A model generated the notes under the pieces. The model was not told the DNA's origin. It worked only from the letters and a program-made list of their open reading frames with translations, and searched no databases. The position numbers and the translations under genes are program-made. A DNA stretch of 64,000 bases from Salinicola acroporae (GTDB lineage: Bacteria > Pseudomonadota > Gammaproteobacteria > Pseudomonadales > Halomonadaceae): NCBI RefSeq assembly GCF_003206615.1, contig NZ_PZJW01000011.1:1-64000 (forward strand), read 5' to 3'. Below, piece by piece: positions 13,101 through 22,653 of this stretch. Every line of letters starts with the position of its first letter. The stretch's first letter is position 1.

Positions 13101-14741
13101 CTAGCTCCCCGGCTGCCACCCGTTGACGATGGGATAGCGCCGATCGCGACCGAAGCCTCTGAGCGTCACCCGCACCCCCACCGGCGCCTGGCGTCGCTTG
13201 TATTCGCTGCGGTCGACCAGCTTGACCACCCGATAGACGTCGTCGCGCTCGAAACCGGCTTCGATGATCGCCTCCGCGCTCATGTCGCGTTCGATATAGC
13301 GTTCGAGAATCGCATCCAGCACGTCATAACCCGGCAGGGAATCGCTGTCCTGCTGGTTGGGTGCCAGCTCGGCAGACGGCGGACGCGTGATCACCCGCTC
13401 GGGGATCGCGGGTTCCTGCGCGTTGCGCCAGATGGCCAGGCGATAGACCCAGGTCTTGTAGACATCCTTGAGCGCGTTGTAGCCGCCGACCATGTCACCG
13501 TAGAGCGTGGCATAGCCCACCGCCATCTCGCTCTTGTTGCCGGTGGTCTGGACCATCAACCCCTTCTTGTTGGAAATCGCCATCAGCAGCACGCCGCGCA
13601 CGCGGGACTGCAGGTTCTCTTCGGTGGTATCCGCCGCCAGCCCGCTGAAGCTCTCGGTCAGCGTTGCGGTGAAGGCTTCAACCATCGGCGCGATCGGCAT
13701 CACCTCATAACCGACGCCCAGCATCTTCGCCTGTTCGGCGGCGTCGGCCTGAGAGATCTCGGCGGTATAGTGATAGGGCATCATCACCGCATGGACGCGA
13801 TCCGGCCCTAGTGCATCGACGGCAATCGCCAGCGACAGCGACGAGTCGATACCGCCGGAGAGCCCCATCACCACGCCCTTGAAGCCGCTCTTGTTGACGT
13901 AGTCGCGAAGACCGGTGACCAGCGCGCAGTAGAGATTCTCCTCGGCGCCCAGCAGTGGCTCGCGCTCGCCCTTTTGCGGCTCCCAACCCATGGCATCCCG
14001 GGCGAAGCGCACTGGCATCAGCCCGACCTGCCAGAACGGTGCCCGTACGGCGACCTCCCCGGTGGCGTCCAGCACCAGCGAGCCGCCATCGAAAACCAGC
14101 TCGTCCTGGCCGCCGATGGCGTTGACGTAGACCAGCGGCGTCTCCACCTCACGCGCACGCTCGGCGAATAGCCGCTCCCGCTCGGCGGGCTTGTCGAGAT
14201 GAAACGGAGAGGCATTGAGGGTCACCAGAATATCGGCGCCAGCCTCTGCGGATTGTCGTACCGGTGCGCCATCCCACAGGTCTTCGCAGATCAGGACCCC
14301 GAGCTTCGCCCCCTTGTGCTCGACGATCAGGGGCTCGTGGCCCGGCTCGAAGTAACGATCCTCGTCGAACACCTGGTAATTGGGCAGCGCCTGCTTGGCA
14401 TACTCGCCGCGCCACTCACCGCCCAGCAGCACCCCGGCCAGGTTGTGACGCCGGCCGTCGCGCATGCCCGGATAGCCGATGATGACGAGCGTTTGCGGCG
14501 CGATCCTGTCGATCTTGCGAGCCATCTCTGCCAGGGCGTCCTGCAGCCGTGACTCCATCGCCTCGCGCAGCAGCAGATCCTCCGGCGGATAACCGGTCAG
14601 AAACAATTCGCTGAAGACAACCACATCCGCGCCATGCTCGATGCGCGCCTCACGCACCGCCTCGATGGCCGCCACGGTATTACCCGCGATATCGCCCACC
14701 ATCGGGTCCAGTTGCGCCATCACCAGGGTCAGGTCTTGCAT
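13101..14741 (-). CDS. nadE: Glutamine-dependent NAD+ synthetase
   Basis: Last step of NAD synthesis, amidating nicotinic acid adenine dinucleotide with nitrogen from glutamine. It is a two-domain protein of 546 residues. The N-terminal nitrilase-type glutaminase keeps the Glu (FSELFLTGYPPEDL) and Cys (VLICEDLWD) of its triad. The C-terminal synthetase has the PP-loop GLSGGIDSSLSLA near residue 295. It is therefore the long, glutamine-using form and not the short ammonia-dependent form of E. coli. Confidence 0.95.
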   Translation of the reverse strand: MQDLTLVMAQLDPMVGDIAGNTVAAIEAVREARIEHGADVVVFSELFLTGYPPEDLLLREAMESRLQDALAEMARKIDRIAPQTLVIIGYPGMRDGRRHNLAGVLLGGEWRGEYAKQALPNYQVFDEDRYFEPGHEPLIVEHKGAKLGVLICEDLWDGAPVRQSAEAGADILVTLNASPFHLDKPAERERLFAERAREVETPLVYVNAIGGQDELVFDGGSLVLDATGEVAVRAPFWQVGLMPVRFARDAMGWEPQKGEREPLLGAEENLYCALVTGLRDYVNKSGFKGVVMGLSGGIDSSLSLAIAVDALGPDRVHAVMMPYHYTAEISQADAAEQAKMLGVGYEVMPIAPMVEAFTATLTESFSGLAADTTEENLQSRVRGVLLMAISNKKGLMVQTTGNKSEMAVGYATLYGDMVGGYNALKDVYKTWVYRLAIWRNAQEPAIPERVITRPPSAELAPNQQDSDSLPGYDVLDAILERYIERDMSAEAIIEAGFERDDVYRVVKLVDRSEYKRRQAPVGVRVTLRGFGRDRRYPIVNGWQPGS

Positions 14742-14835
14742 GGGTAAACTCTTCTCCAGACAGATGCGGCGCTCAAGCGCCTCGTTGGCCGTCGTCCATT
14801 TTCGCGCATGCCGGGTACAGAGGCAAAGCAGCGCC

Positions 14836-15918
14836 TCAGGTCAGCCGATACGGCGCCGGATCGACGATCGGCTCGCAGCCGATCAGTTGATCGACCAGCA
14901 ACCGCGTGGCTGCCGGCGCCAGCACCAACCCGTTGCGATAATGGCCCGCGTTGACGTGCAGACCGTCGAAGCCAGGCACCGGGCCAATCGTCGGCACGCC
15001 ATCCGGCGAGCCGGGACGCAGCCCTGCCCACTGCTGCTCGACCAGGCACCGGGCCAACTGCGGGATGATCGACAGGGCGCTGGCATGCAGCGACTCGAGG
15101 GCTGCCGATGTCGTCTGCTTGTCGAAGCCGACCTCTTCCAGTGTGGAGCCGGCCAGCACGCGGCCATCCCCGCGCGGGATCACGTAACGGCCATCCTTGA
15201 GCACGACCCGCTCGACCAGCCCCGCTGGCGCCTTGAAAAGAATCATCTGCCCCTTGACCGGACGCACGGCCAACTCGACCCCGATATCCGCCAGCAGCGC
15301 CCGCGACCAGGCCCCTCCGCAGATGATCGTCTGCCCGGCGCGAATTGCCCCGGCGGATGTCTCCACCCCCTCGATCATCGATCCACGCCGGACAAGACCG
15401 GCCACCTCGCACCGCTCATGGATCTCGACCTGCGCCATGCGCTCGAGCCGCGCCCGCAGCGCCTTGATCAGGCGCGGATTGCGGATGCTGCCAAGCGTCG
15501 GCATCCACAATGCGCCATCGAAGCCTGGCGCCGCATTGGGCTCTCTGGCGTAGAGTTCCTCGGCGCCGATCATGGCCAGCGGCTTGGCCACGTCCCGCGC
15601 CCATCGCAGGGCGCGGTCGACGTCGTCGACGCGCAGGTAGAGCAATCCCTTCTGGCGATATTCCGGGTCGATGCCCGTCTCCTCGAACAGCCGCCCGGCC
15701 AGCTCGGGATAGCGCCCCTCGGACCAACTGGAAAGGGCCGAGATCGCTTTCGAATAACGCCACGGGTAGAGCGGCGAGACGATACCGCCGCCCGCCCAGG
15801 AAGCCTCACGACCACACTGGCCGCGCTCGACCAACGCCACCGAATGGCCGGCATCGGCCAGCTGCAGCGCCGTCATCATACCGATGACACCCCCGCCGAC
15901 GATCAAGAAATCCTGCAT
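14836..15918 (-). CDS. thiO: Glycine oxidase / FAD-dependent amine oxidase ThiO
   Basis: Flavoenzyme of the DAO family that oxidises glycine to iminoglycine (dehydroglycine) for the thiazole ring of thiamine. The 360 residues begin with the FAD-binding dinucleotide fold LIVGGGVIGMMTALQLADAG; further DAO marks are GGGIVSPLYPW, RPVKGQMI and GHYRNGL near the C-terminus. The start ATG 15918 puts the FAD motif at residue 4; the frame is open 60 nt further up. It is next to fimT, as I recall for Pseudomonas. Other DAO substrates are possible. Confidence 0.85.
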   Translation of the reverse strand: MQDFLIVGGGVIGMMTALQLADAGHSVALVERGQCGREASWAGGGIVSPLYPWRYSKAISALSSWSEGRYPELAGRLFEETGIDPEYRQKGLLYLRVDDVDRALRWARDVAKPLAMIGAEELYAREPNAAPGFDGALWMPTLGSIRNPRLIKALRARLERMAQVEIHERCEVAGLVRRGSMIEGVETSAGAIRAGQTIICGGAWSRALLADIGVELAVRPVKGQMILFKAPAGLVERVVLKDGRYVIPRGDGRVLAGSTLEEVGFDKQTTSAALESLHASALSIIPQLARCLVEQQWAGLRPGSPDGVPTIGPVPGFDGLHVNAGHYRNGLVLAPAATRLLVDQLIGCEPIVDPAPYRLT

Positions 15919-15977
15919 GGTGTCGATATCCTGACAAAAGGACGATTCTATCATTCGTCCAGAACCCGGACGCCGCA

Positions 15978-16565
15978 ATGGTCTCTCGAGCTTCCTCCCC
16001 GCAACCCCGCGCCGATCATCGATCGGCGAGGCAGCTGCAGCGTGGTTTCACACTCATCGAGTTGATGATCTGTGTGGTCATTCTCGGCATTCTGGCGAGC
16101 TGGGCCGCGCCCGGCCTGGCAAACCTGAGCGCCCGCATGACGCTGGACAGCGAGGTGGAACGGGTATGGCAATTGATAAGAAGGGCAAGACAGGAAGCCG
16201 CCACCAGCGGGCAGCCGACCTGGCTCTGCCCGACCGAAAACGGGACGACCTGCAGCGACAATGGCCAATGGGGCGATACTTTACTGCTGTTCATCGATGG
16301 CAACGACAACGGCCAGCCTGACAATGACGAGCGCATGCTGGCAGTGAGTCACCCTAACGGAAACCAGGTCAGCATTACCGCCAACAGCTTTACCACGGGC
16401 CTGGGCTATACACCGCTGGGGTTCACCCGGGGGCGGCAGTTCGGAACCTTCACGCTCACCAACCCGGCGGCTGCCGGCGGAGGCCATAAGATCGTCGTGC
16501 ACTTTGCCCGTATTCGGCTCGATACGGTCGATGCCGACGCAGCGGAGGAAGAGAGCTCGACCTGA
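15978..16565 (+). CDS. fimT: Type IV pilus minor pilin FimT/GspH family
   Basis: Minor pilin of the GspH/FimT class. It has a type III prepilin signal: a basic leader, Gly before the cleavage point (QLQRG/FTLIELM), Glu5 and a 20-residue hydrophobic helix. The C-terminal part is a GspH-like domain. In Pseudomonas and Acinetobacter such proteins act in pilus priming, and FimT can bind DNA during uptake. It faces right and converges on pilE, the end of the pilVWXY1E block. Confidence 0.85.
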   Translation: MVSRASSPQPRADHRSARQLQRGFTLIELMICVVILGILASWAAPGLANLSARMTLDSEVERVWQLIRRARQEAATSGQPTWLCPTENGTTCSDNGQWGDTLLLFIDGNDNGQPDNDERMLAVSHPNGNQVSITANSFTTGLGYTPLGFTRGRQFGTFTLTNPAAAGGGHKIVVHFARIRLDTVDADAAEEESST

Positions 16566-16575
16566 CGGACCAAGC

Positions 16576-17001
16576 TCACTCGCAACTGTCGGGCGTCGGC
16601 GTTCGATTTCCCTGGCTGTCCAGACTCATGACGTCGCACGTCCCACTGGTGCGGCCATCCGCACGACTGGCAGTGATCACGTAACGCTGGCCGTCGTCTT
16701 CAATCGCCACGACCAGACCATATCGGGCGGTGCCACTTTCCGGGGACTGAGTGGGCGAGAGGCCCAATGTCGAGGGAGAGACGGCATCGCTGGAATCCTC
16801 CCCATAGCGATAGGTCTGCGAGTAGCGCCGCTCCAGGTTCAGCGCCAGAGACTGCATCGCCGCCTGGGCATCCCGCGCCTGCGCCCGCTCGACATAGTGG
16901 AGATAGCTCGGGATGGCGATGGACGCCAGAATCCCGACGACCGCGACCGCGATCATCAGCTCGATCAAGGTAAAACCGCGGGTGCGCGATAGTTTATTCA
17001 T
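16576..17001 (-). CDS. pilE: Type IV pilus minor pilin PilE
   Basis: 141-residue type IV pilin. A 7-residue leader ends in Gly before FTLIELMIAVAVVGILASIAIP, the PilD cleavage and N-methylation signature with Glu5. Two C-terminal cysteines (about residues 123 and 140) may form the D-region disulfide. ATG 17001 has GGAG 6 nt upstream. It follows pilY1 by three bases and is the last gene of the minor-pilin operon. Confidence 0.9.
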   Translation of the reverse strand: MNKLSRTRGFTLIELMIAVAVVGILASIAIPSYLHYVERAQARDAQAAMQSLALNLERRYSQTYRYGEDSSDAVSPSTLGLSPTQSPESGTARYGLVVAIEDDGQRYVITASRADGRTSGTCDVMSLDSQGNRTPTPDSCE

Positions 17002-17004
17002 CCG

Positions 17005-20000
17005 TCACTCCAGTCTACGCCAGGTCACTCGGCCGAGTTGCATGCTGTTGAGCGGGGCCTCGGCAATCTTCGTCAGTGCGCCATTGGTGCCCGCGCTCAC
17101 CTTGGTTTCCTGGCCACCGTCATCGTCGAGCATCACTTTCGGGGTAAAGATCGCGCCATCGGTCGCGATAGCGACCGGCACATAGCGGGTGGTGTCATCC
17201 GACGATGGATAGTAACTATCCTGGTCGTCGACCTTGCCGTCACCGTTGACATCCAGCACCGGCGTCGGAAAGGCCGAGCCGTACCAGGCATTCAATTCAT
17301 AGAGGTAGCCGGCGTCCTCGGCGCCGCAAACGCCATAGCCCGGGATCAACGATGAGAACAGAATCCGGTTGCCGCGTAGCGACGGGCCATCGACGACCCT
17401 CTCGGTGCCCGCAAGATCGAGATACCAGCCGTTTTCCGGGTAGCGGCTGGTGTCGACGTCATCGAGATATCGCACCATGGTGGAAGAACCATCCTGATCG
17501 TCGAGCGTCGTCTGGTGAAAAGCGCGCCCGGCCAGATCGGCACGTGTCAGCGTGTCGCTTCGGGCAACGCCATCCACGAAGTCCCTAACCGCATAGAAGC
17601 TGTCGGAGGTCCGGCGATCCTGAGTGGTGGGCAAACCGTAATTCTCCTCGCCGCCAGTGCCGAACAGCACCATCAGCCCGCCATCCGGATGTCTACCGAC
17701 CTCCAGTGTCGAGGTGATGACCTGACGCTCACCCGCTCTGATGCCGCTGAAAAGCTGATGGATGTGACCTTCCCAGCCAGCCGGGTCGGTGGAGGAGAGG
17801 TCGAAGCGCCAGATATTCCCCTGCAGGTCCGCGCCGTAGGCCAGATCGACGCGACCATCTTCATCGCGGTCCAACAGGGAGACGGTCATCATGCCATTGT
17901 CGCCGCTGTTGTCGGCGGCGCTCGGAGTCAATCGCATGACATCCGAACTCGACCAGTTGCCCCCAGCGCCACCATCGACGAAAAGAATGTAGAGACTGGC
18001 CTTGCCAGCCTCACTGGCATAGCCATTGCCGACCACCACGGCGAATCGCCCATTCTCCATCCGCACAATACTGGGTTGGTTGTAGATGTAACCAAGTTGC
18101 TGGTCATCCTCCCCGAACACGGCAGCGTCATCGGCGGGGTCATATTCCCAGAGTGCGAGCGCGCTGGCATTCGACTCGCTGAAGCGAGCCGGATCGGTCA
18201 CGTCGAGGGCGAACAGCCCCTTGCCGCCCGACCCCAGGCCGCTCGTCAGCAGCGAAAACCAGGCACCGGTGCCCGCCTCGCCATGGCGGGCATCCAGCAC
18301 CGTCGGACTACCGTCGACATAATAGCGATGCCGGTAATCGGGATCGGCAAGCTCGGGCAACTGCTCGAGCACGAGCCCGGGCACATACGCAACGCGCTCA
18401 ACCCCGGTGGCCGCATCGAAGCCGTGGAGCATGCCGTCATTGCCACCCACGTAGAGCATCTGGGCCCGCGTGCGTTGAGCAGTCCGGAATTCGGCATAGC
18501 TCGTGTCGCCCTCATCCGGCACGTAGTAGGTATTGGGCACGCCGACGAGATACGGCCGCGAGCCAATGAAATCGCCCAGCCTGGCGCTTTCGCGGCCGTT
18601 CAACCAGAGCCGGTCACGCAGACCGCCCCCGTTGCGCTGCTCGTTTTCGGTATCGCCGCGGATGTACCCGACCACATTCTGCAGCCGCTGGGTCATGTCG
18701 ACGCCGGCGCCCTCGAATGCAGTCGTCGTGAAGGGGATCCCCGCCCCCGTGTCGGGATCATGGGTAATGATCTGGCGATTGCCTGGCAGGGGTAGCTGGT
18801 TGCGGGCGCTCCACACACTGCTGGTGACGCCGTCCTTCCCGAGCTTCACTGCCTGGAGATCGCCTGACCAGCTGTATTGATTGTTGTAGAGCGTCTGAAA
18901 GACATAGTCCTCGACGTCACCGTCGTGGCCAACGGTGACACCAGCTCCTGTGCGGTTGGTGTTTTCCAGCACCTGGTCCAGTAGTTCACGCAACGTGTCC
19001 GCCAGCTCACCGACCCGGTTGACCTCGAAGTAGGCACCGGGGGATCCGTCTTCGCGGCGACTGTCGTTGCCGTACTTGGCCGCGTAGTAGAGGGGCGTCT
19101 CGAGCTCATGTCCCGTGTTGCCAGCGACCCGGTAGGTGGCAGTCGTCGCCGGGCTGCCGTTACATGGCGCGTTCGACGGACAGAGCGATCCGGGATAGCT
19201 GTTGGTGTAGTTATTGATTCCGGTGTGGACGTTGAAGCCGTCGCTCTGCTGGACCACGATCCGGTCGGCACTCTCGCCAGTACCGTAGCGCCCGCTGGTG
19301 CCGCTGAGAATATAGCCGAGGCCGAGCTTGTGGGATGCCGCGGCGCGGGTCACGCTGGTGGTGATCGAGAGACGCTCGTTCGAGAGCCTATAGCTCAGGC
19401 GTACTTCTGCATCGAAATCGTAGTCTCCGCCGAACTCCGAATCTTCCCAGTCGATCAAAAAGCTACCGCTCGAACCGTCGGGCGCCTGCGATTCGACGAA
19501 GAAGTTGACGATCGCGCACTTGCCTCCCGCCGTGGTGTTGGAACAGGCGGGGATCAGGGAAACGGACTTGCCGGCGCCGATAGGTATCGATACGAGCGGC
19601 ACGTTGGACGCAAGTTGCACGGCATAGGTATCGATCGGCTGGCCATCGTTCCCCTCGGGGCCGCGGATGACGGTATCGTTGTGGGCGAAGCGCGCCAGGC
19701 CTGCCACGCTGTAGCCGCCTTCCAGGCCCGGGGCGTTGGGACAGAGTCCTTTCGCATCGCTGAGCCCGGAGAGTGTCTTGGCCGTGCAGAACTTGTCACT
19801 GTCCGTGCCGGCGCTGGCGGAGGTCTGGCCGACGAAGTAGTCCCCGGAAGTACCCTCGGCCGCGCCGACGGCATTGGTCTGGGTGCGAATCTGGCCGGCG
19901 GAAATCGGTGACGAACCGGGAGCCCCCAGATCGTCGTTGTCGAAGGAGATTTCGCTGGCATTGACCAGCAGTAACGAGTGCGCGGCACACCACTTTCCGG

Positions 20001-21348
20001 AAAGGTCGTTGTCCCAGGCAGGTGATGTCAGTCCCGGGATGTAGCTGGTCTCGACACGACCGGTTCCGACGGAGAACCTCTCCGTTGCCGATGCTTCTCC
20101 GCCTATGTAGCGCAGCGCCTCGAGGGTGATCTCGCCAAACGGGTTCCCCCAGTTGGAGCAACTGCCATTGTTGAAAGAGCCTCTTCCCCAGGGACAATTG
20201 TCGCCTGAACTTGAGTTGTAGTTGCTGTCCTGATAGCTGTATTTCGCTATTTTCAGCGCATCGAGGTTGCTGACGATGCCGCTGTTGTCATTCTCGAAAA
20301 CGCCGGTGGCAGCGCTGAGCTCGCTCCCGAAACCGCTGAAATTGGCTCTTAACACGCCGCCTTGCTTGTTGTTTTCGTAAGATCCCGTAAACAGACCGAA
20401 CTCGATGTCGTTGGCGTAGTCATGCAGCAACCCGGTGGGCTTCGGGTAGGCAGAGTCCGGATATGCGGTACAGTTCTCACCGTCGCCAGCCGCGGCGCAG
20501 ACCTCGACCCTGGCGCGATACTCCTCAGATCCTTGGGATGTCCTGTAGGGAAAATCTCCCCAATTCTGGCGCTCACCTCGCCATGGGCACTGCCACTGTT
20601 CGGTACTCGCCCATTTGGGCCAGCCTACCTTGCTGCCGCTCTCGTTGCCGGTGGCAACGCGAATCAGCGGTGGGTCGTTCACATTGCCGGAGTATATGTT
20701 TTCCCGTGGATGATATGTCGTATTACAGAACGTGACGGCACTGGCGCCGTTGAAAGGCGTGTTCTTGTTGATGATGTTCGGGTCGGCAATGATTTTACTG
20801 AAGCTATGGGAGTCCATGGGCAGAAACGCGCGCTCCAGCACCGTCGTTTCTGTAGCACTGTCCCGGTATCTCTTGCCGCCATACAGCGCCTTTCGAATGA
20901 TATCGATCCGCGTCATTGTCGCCCAGTTGAGCAGATTCCCACTCCAGGATTTATTCCCGCTGCAACTGAATTCATCATCGCCTGGCTTTCCGTTTCCGTT
21001 TCCGTTTCCGTTTCCGTTTCCGTTTCCGTTTCCAGCGTGACCGATTCGTCTGAACGCACCACCGTCAAGATGAGCGTCGTAGTCATAGCAGCCACGACTA
21101 TCGAAATAGCCGTAGTATTCGATGTCGGGGCGGTAGGTGGAATCGATCGCCCCATCGCCATCGAGGTCGGACCAATCGGTGTAGGCTTTCGAATACCAGT
21201 TGTGGTCGTTGGAAAGCACCAGCATGCTGCGTGGTGAGGTATCGGCCTGGGCGCTCAACGGCGGGTAATGCGGCACATCGTCTGCCGCCCATCCTTGGTT
21301 CGCGGCTGTCAGCAGCAGGCCACCCAGCACCCAGCCCTTAATAGACAT
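17005..21348 (-). CDS. pilY1: Type IV pilus tip adhesin/assembly protein PilY1
   Basis: Large secreted, tip-associated pilus protein needed for pilus extension, surface sensing and adhesion. From ATG 21348 (GGAGG 6 nt upstream; 1447 aa) there is a signal peptide ending near ANQGWA, a variable N-terminal region, then the conserved C-terminal beta-propeller (TRAQMLYVGGNDGMLHGFDA, WALGSGGKGLFALD-like region). A Ca-binding loop of the type D-x-N-x-D-x-x-x-D is seen in DVNGDGKVDDQD. An in-frame Gly-Asn dipeptide repeat lies near residues 106-121. It overlaps the pilX end by 11 nt. Confidence 0.93.
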   Translation of the reverse strand: MSIKGWVLGGLLLTAANQGWAADDVPHYPPLSAQADTSPRSMLVLSNDHNWYSKAYTDWSDLDGDGAIDSTYRPDIEYYGYFDSRGCYDYDAHLDGGAFRRIGHAGNGNGNGNGNGNGNGKPGDDEFSCSGNKSWSGNLLNWATMTRIDIIRKALYGGKRYRDSATETTVLERAFLPMDSHSFSKIIADPNIINKNTPFNGASAVTFCNTTYHPRENIYSGNVNDPPLIRVATGNESGSKVGWPKWASTEQWQCPWRGERQNWGDFPYRTSQGSEEYRARVEVCAAAGDGENCTAYPDSAYPKPTGLLHDYANDIEFGLFTGSYENNKQGGVLRANFSGFGSELSAATGVFENDNSGIVSNLDALKIAKYSYQDSNYNSSSGDNCPWGRGSFNNGSCSNWGNPFGEITLEALRYIGGEASATERFSVGTGRVETSYIPGLTSPAWDNDLSGKWCAAHSLLLVNASEISFDNDDLGAPGSSPISAGQIRTQTNAVGAAEGTSGDYFVGQTSASAGTDSDKFCTAKTLSGLSDAKGLCPNAPGLEGGYSVAGLARFAHNDTVIRGPEGNDGQPIDTYAVQLASNVPLVSIPIGAGKSVSLIPACSNTTAGGKCAIVNFFVESQAPDGSSGSFLIDWEDSEFGGDYDFDAEVRLSYRLSNERLSITTSVTRAAASHKLGLGYILSGTSGRYGTGESADRIVVQQSDGFNVHTGINNYTNSYPGSLCPSNAPCNGSPATTATYRVAGNTGHELETPLYYAAKYGNDSRREDGSPGAYFEVNRVGELADTLRELLDQVLENTNRTGAGVTVGHDGDVEDYVFQTLYNNQYSWSGDLQAVKLGKDGVTSSVWSARNQLPLPGNRQIITHDPDTGAGIPFTTTAFEGAGVDMTQRLQNVVGYIRGDTENEQRNGGGLRDRLWLNGRESARLGDFIGSRPYLVGVPNTYYVPDEGDTSYAEFRTAQRTRAQMLYVGGNDGMLHGFDAATGVERVAYVPGLVLEQLPELADPDYRHRYYVDGSPTVLDARHGEAGTGAWFSLLTSGLGSGGKGLFALDVTDPARFSESNASALALWEYDPADDAAVFGEDDQQLGYIYNQPSIVRMENGRFAVVVGNGYASEAGKASLYILFVDGGAGGNWSSSDVMRLTPSAADNSGDNGMMTVSLLDRDEDGRVDLAYGADLQGNIWRFDLSSTDPAGWEGHIHQLFSGIRAGERQVITSTLEVGRHPDGGLMVLFGTGGEENYGLPTTQDRRTSDSFYAVRDFVDGVARSDTLTRADLAGRAFHQTTLDDQDGSSTMVRYLDDVDTSRYPENGWYLDLAGTERVVDGPSLRGNRILFSSLIPGYGVCGAEDAGYLYELNAWYGSAFPTPVLDVNGDGKVDDQDSYYPSSDDTTRYVPVAIATDGAIFTPKVMLDDDGGQETKVSAGTNGALTKIAEAPLNSMQLGRVTWRRLE
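20987..21033 (-). repeat. Hexanucleotide microsatellite inside pilY1
   Basis: Seven full TTTCCG units plus TTTCC on the + strand. On the coding strand they encode an alternating Gly-Asn run. The unit is six bases, so length changes stay in frame. Confidence 0.97.
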
Positions 21349-21874
21349 AGCGAGCCTCCAGGCGCTGAACGGCTCGACCGCCCGGGCCGAACCCGATGCT
21401 GAACACACGGAAGAAGTAACGCTGCTCTGGATCCTCTTCCGCCTGCCCCTTGACTGCCGGATCGACCTCCTGATAGCCGTCCACCAACGACGGCGCGATA
21501 CAGCCGATCATGTAGCGGGGTGCGGGCACGAAACCGCCGCTATCGCTGCTGTAGAGCGTAAAGTTGGCGACGGCGCCTGTACTCTCCAGCGAGCGCCAGT
21601 GAGCGTCATCATCGAGGCCATCCAGCGTCGTGATGTTGTAGCGCTCCCCTCCCGCATTGCAGAACAGTCCCAGGTCCCCGCTATCCTCGATGGCAACCTC
21701 GGCGGAGCGCAGTCCTGCCTCCGCGGCCTGGAACGCCATCTGGCGTGCCGCCTCGTTCGCCGAAAGCTGTTGCTGGACACGCGTCGAGTCGCTGACTGCA
21801 AGTGCCAGCATCGACACCAACGCCACCATCACGAGCGTCACCAACAGAGCGGCGCCACGTTGATCACCAGGCAT
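21338..21874 (-). CDS. pilX: Type IV pilus assembly protein PilX
   Basis: Minor pilin of the PilX family (178 aa). It has a short N-terminus (MPGDQRGAALLVTLVMVALVSMLALAVSDST), with a Gly before a hydrophobic helix lacking the usual Phe-Thr-Leu start, as in other PilX proteins. The start ATG 21874 overlaps the pilW stop (TGATG). In the pilV-W-X-Y1-E order it helps build the priming complex that carries PilY1 to the tip. Confidence 0.87.
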   Translation of the reverse strand: MPGDQRGAALLVTLVMVALVSMLALAVSDSTRVQQQLSANEAARQMAFQAAEAGLRSAEVAIEDSGDLGLFCNAGGERYNITTLDGLDDDAHWRSLESTGAVANFTLYSSDSGGFVPAPRYMIGCIAPSLVDGYQEVDPAVKGQAEEDPEQRYFFRVFSIGFGPGGRAVQRLEARYVY

Positions 21875-22653
21875 CACTGGGCGGTCTCCGGAAGATTGCG
21901 AAGGGCGATGGTGGTTTCCAGGCGCGTGCGCGCGTGGCCGTCTTCGAAACTGACGGTCCCTTCTCCCCAGGGGAAACTCTGAACATAACGCTCGCCGGTC
22001 GACTCCGCCGACGCAAGAATCAGCGCCAGCCTGACCGCCCTGACCGAGGTCCAGTTGGCGTGCTCCCGCGACTGGAACGTATTGGAGTCATCGAGATACT
22101 CCCAACGCATCGCCTCCACATCGTTGAGCAGAGGCAGCGAATGATGCATTTCACCGCCAGAGAGCGAGACCAGACAGCGCAACGTGTGGCCATCGAGATA
22201 AAGGCCCGCGACGGCAACCGAATCAGCGTCGTTGCCGTCGGCAGCCGGAAAAGGCGTACCGTCGCAGTGGGTCAGCGGCTGGCCGCTCAGCTCGGCAGCC
22301 CGATAACGGACCCATATTTCGTCATCCGTATCGGCGGCGACCAGCTGGCCGGCGGCAAAGGCGGGTATCTGCTCATCTTCCGCCGGCGTGTAACTGGGGA
22401 ACAGCAGGCTCAGATCCTCCCAGCGATCGCTGTAGCCGGACAGCCATATCTGCTGCTGAATCACGCTCAGCGCGAACCGACGAGCATCCTGAACATCCTG
22501 GTTGGCCACGGAACTCTGATAGCTTCTGCGACTGGACATGGTGTAGCTGGTCACCATGAGTACCAACATCAGACCGATCAGCATCGCGACCATCAATTCG
22601 ACCAGACTGATGCCACGCTGGCGGGCCGGGGGAGATGCCAGGACGCGGCTCAC
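21874..22653 (-). CDS. pilW: Type IV pilus assembly protein PilW
   Basis: Minor pilin PilW (259 aa). The prepilin signal RQRG/ISLVELMVAMLIGLMLVLMVTS is at residues 11-36 from GTG 22653. That start overlaps the pilV stop as GTGA, so I prefer it to the first codon of the open frame, which would add a 23-residue Pro/Arg-rich leader. Conserved operon position between pilV and pilX. Confidence 0.87.
   Translation of the reverse strand: MSRVLASPPARQRGISLVELMVAMLIGLMLVLMVTSYTMSSRRSYQSSVANQDVQDARRFALSVIQQQIWLSGYSDRWEDLSLLFPSYTPAEDEQIPAFAAGQLVAADTDDEIWVRYRAAELSGQPLTHCDGTPFPAADGNDADSVAVAGLYLDGHTLRCLVSLSGGEMHHSLPLLNDVEAMRWEYLDDSNTFQSREHANWTSVRAVRLALILASAESTGERYVQSFPWGEGTVSFEDGHARTRLETTIALRNLPETAQ

Noticed and set aside
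20913-21161. Frame encoding a Thr-Glu dipeptide repeat
   Set aside because: Alternative-frame reading of the pilY1 hexanucleotide repeat.
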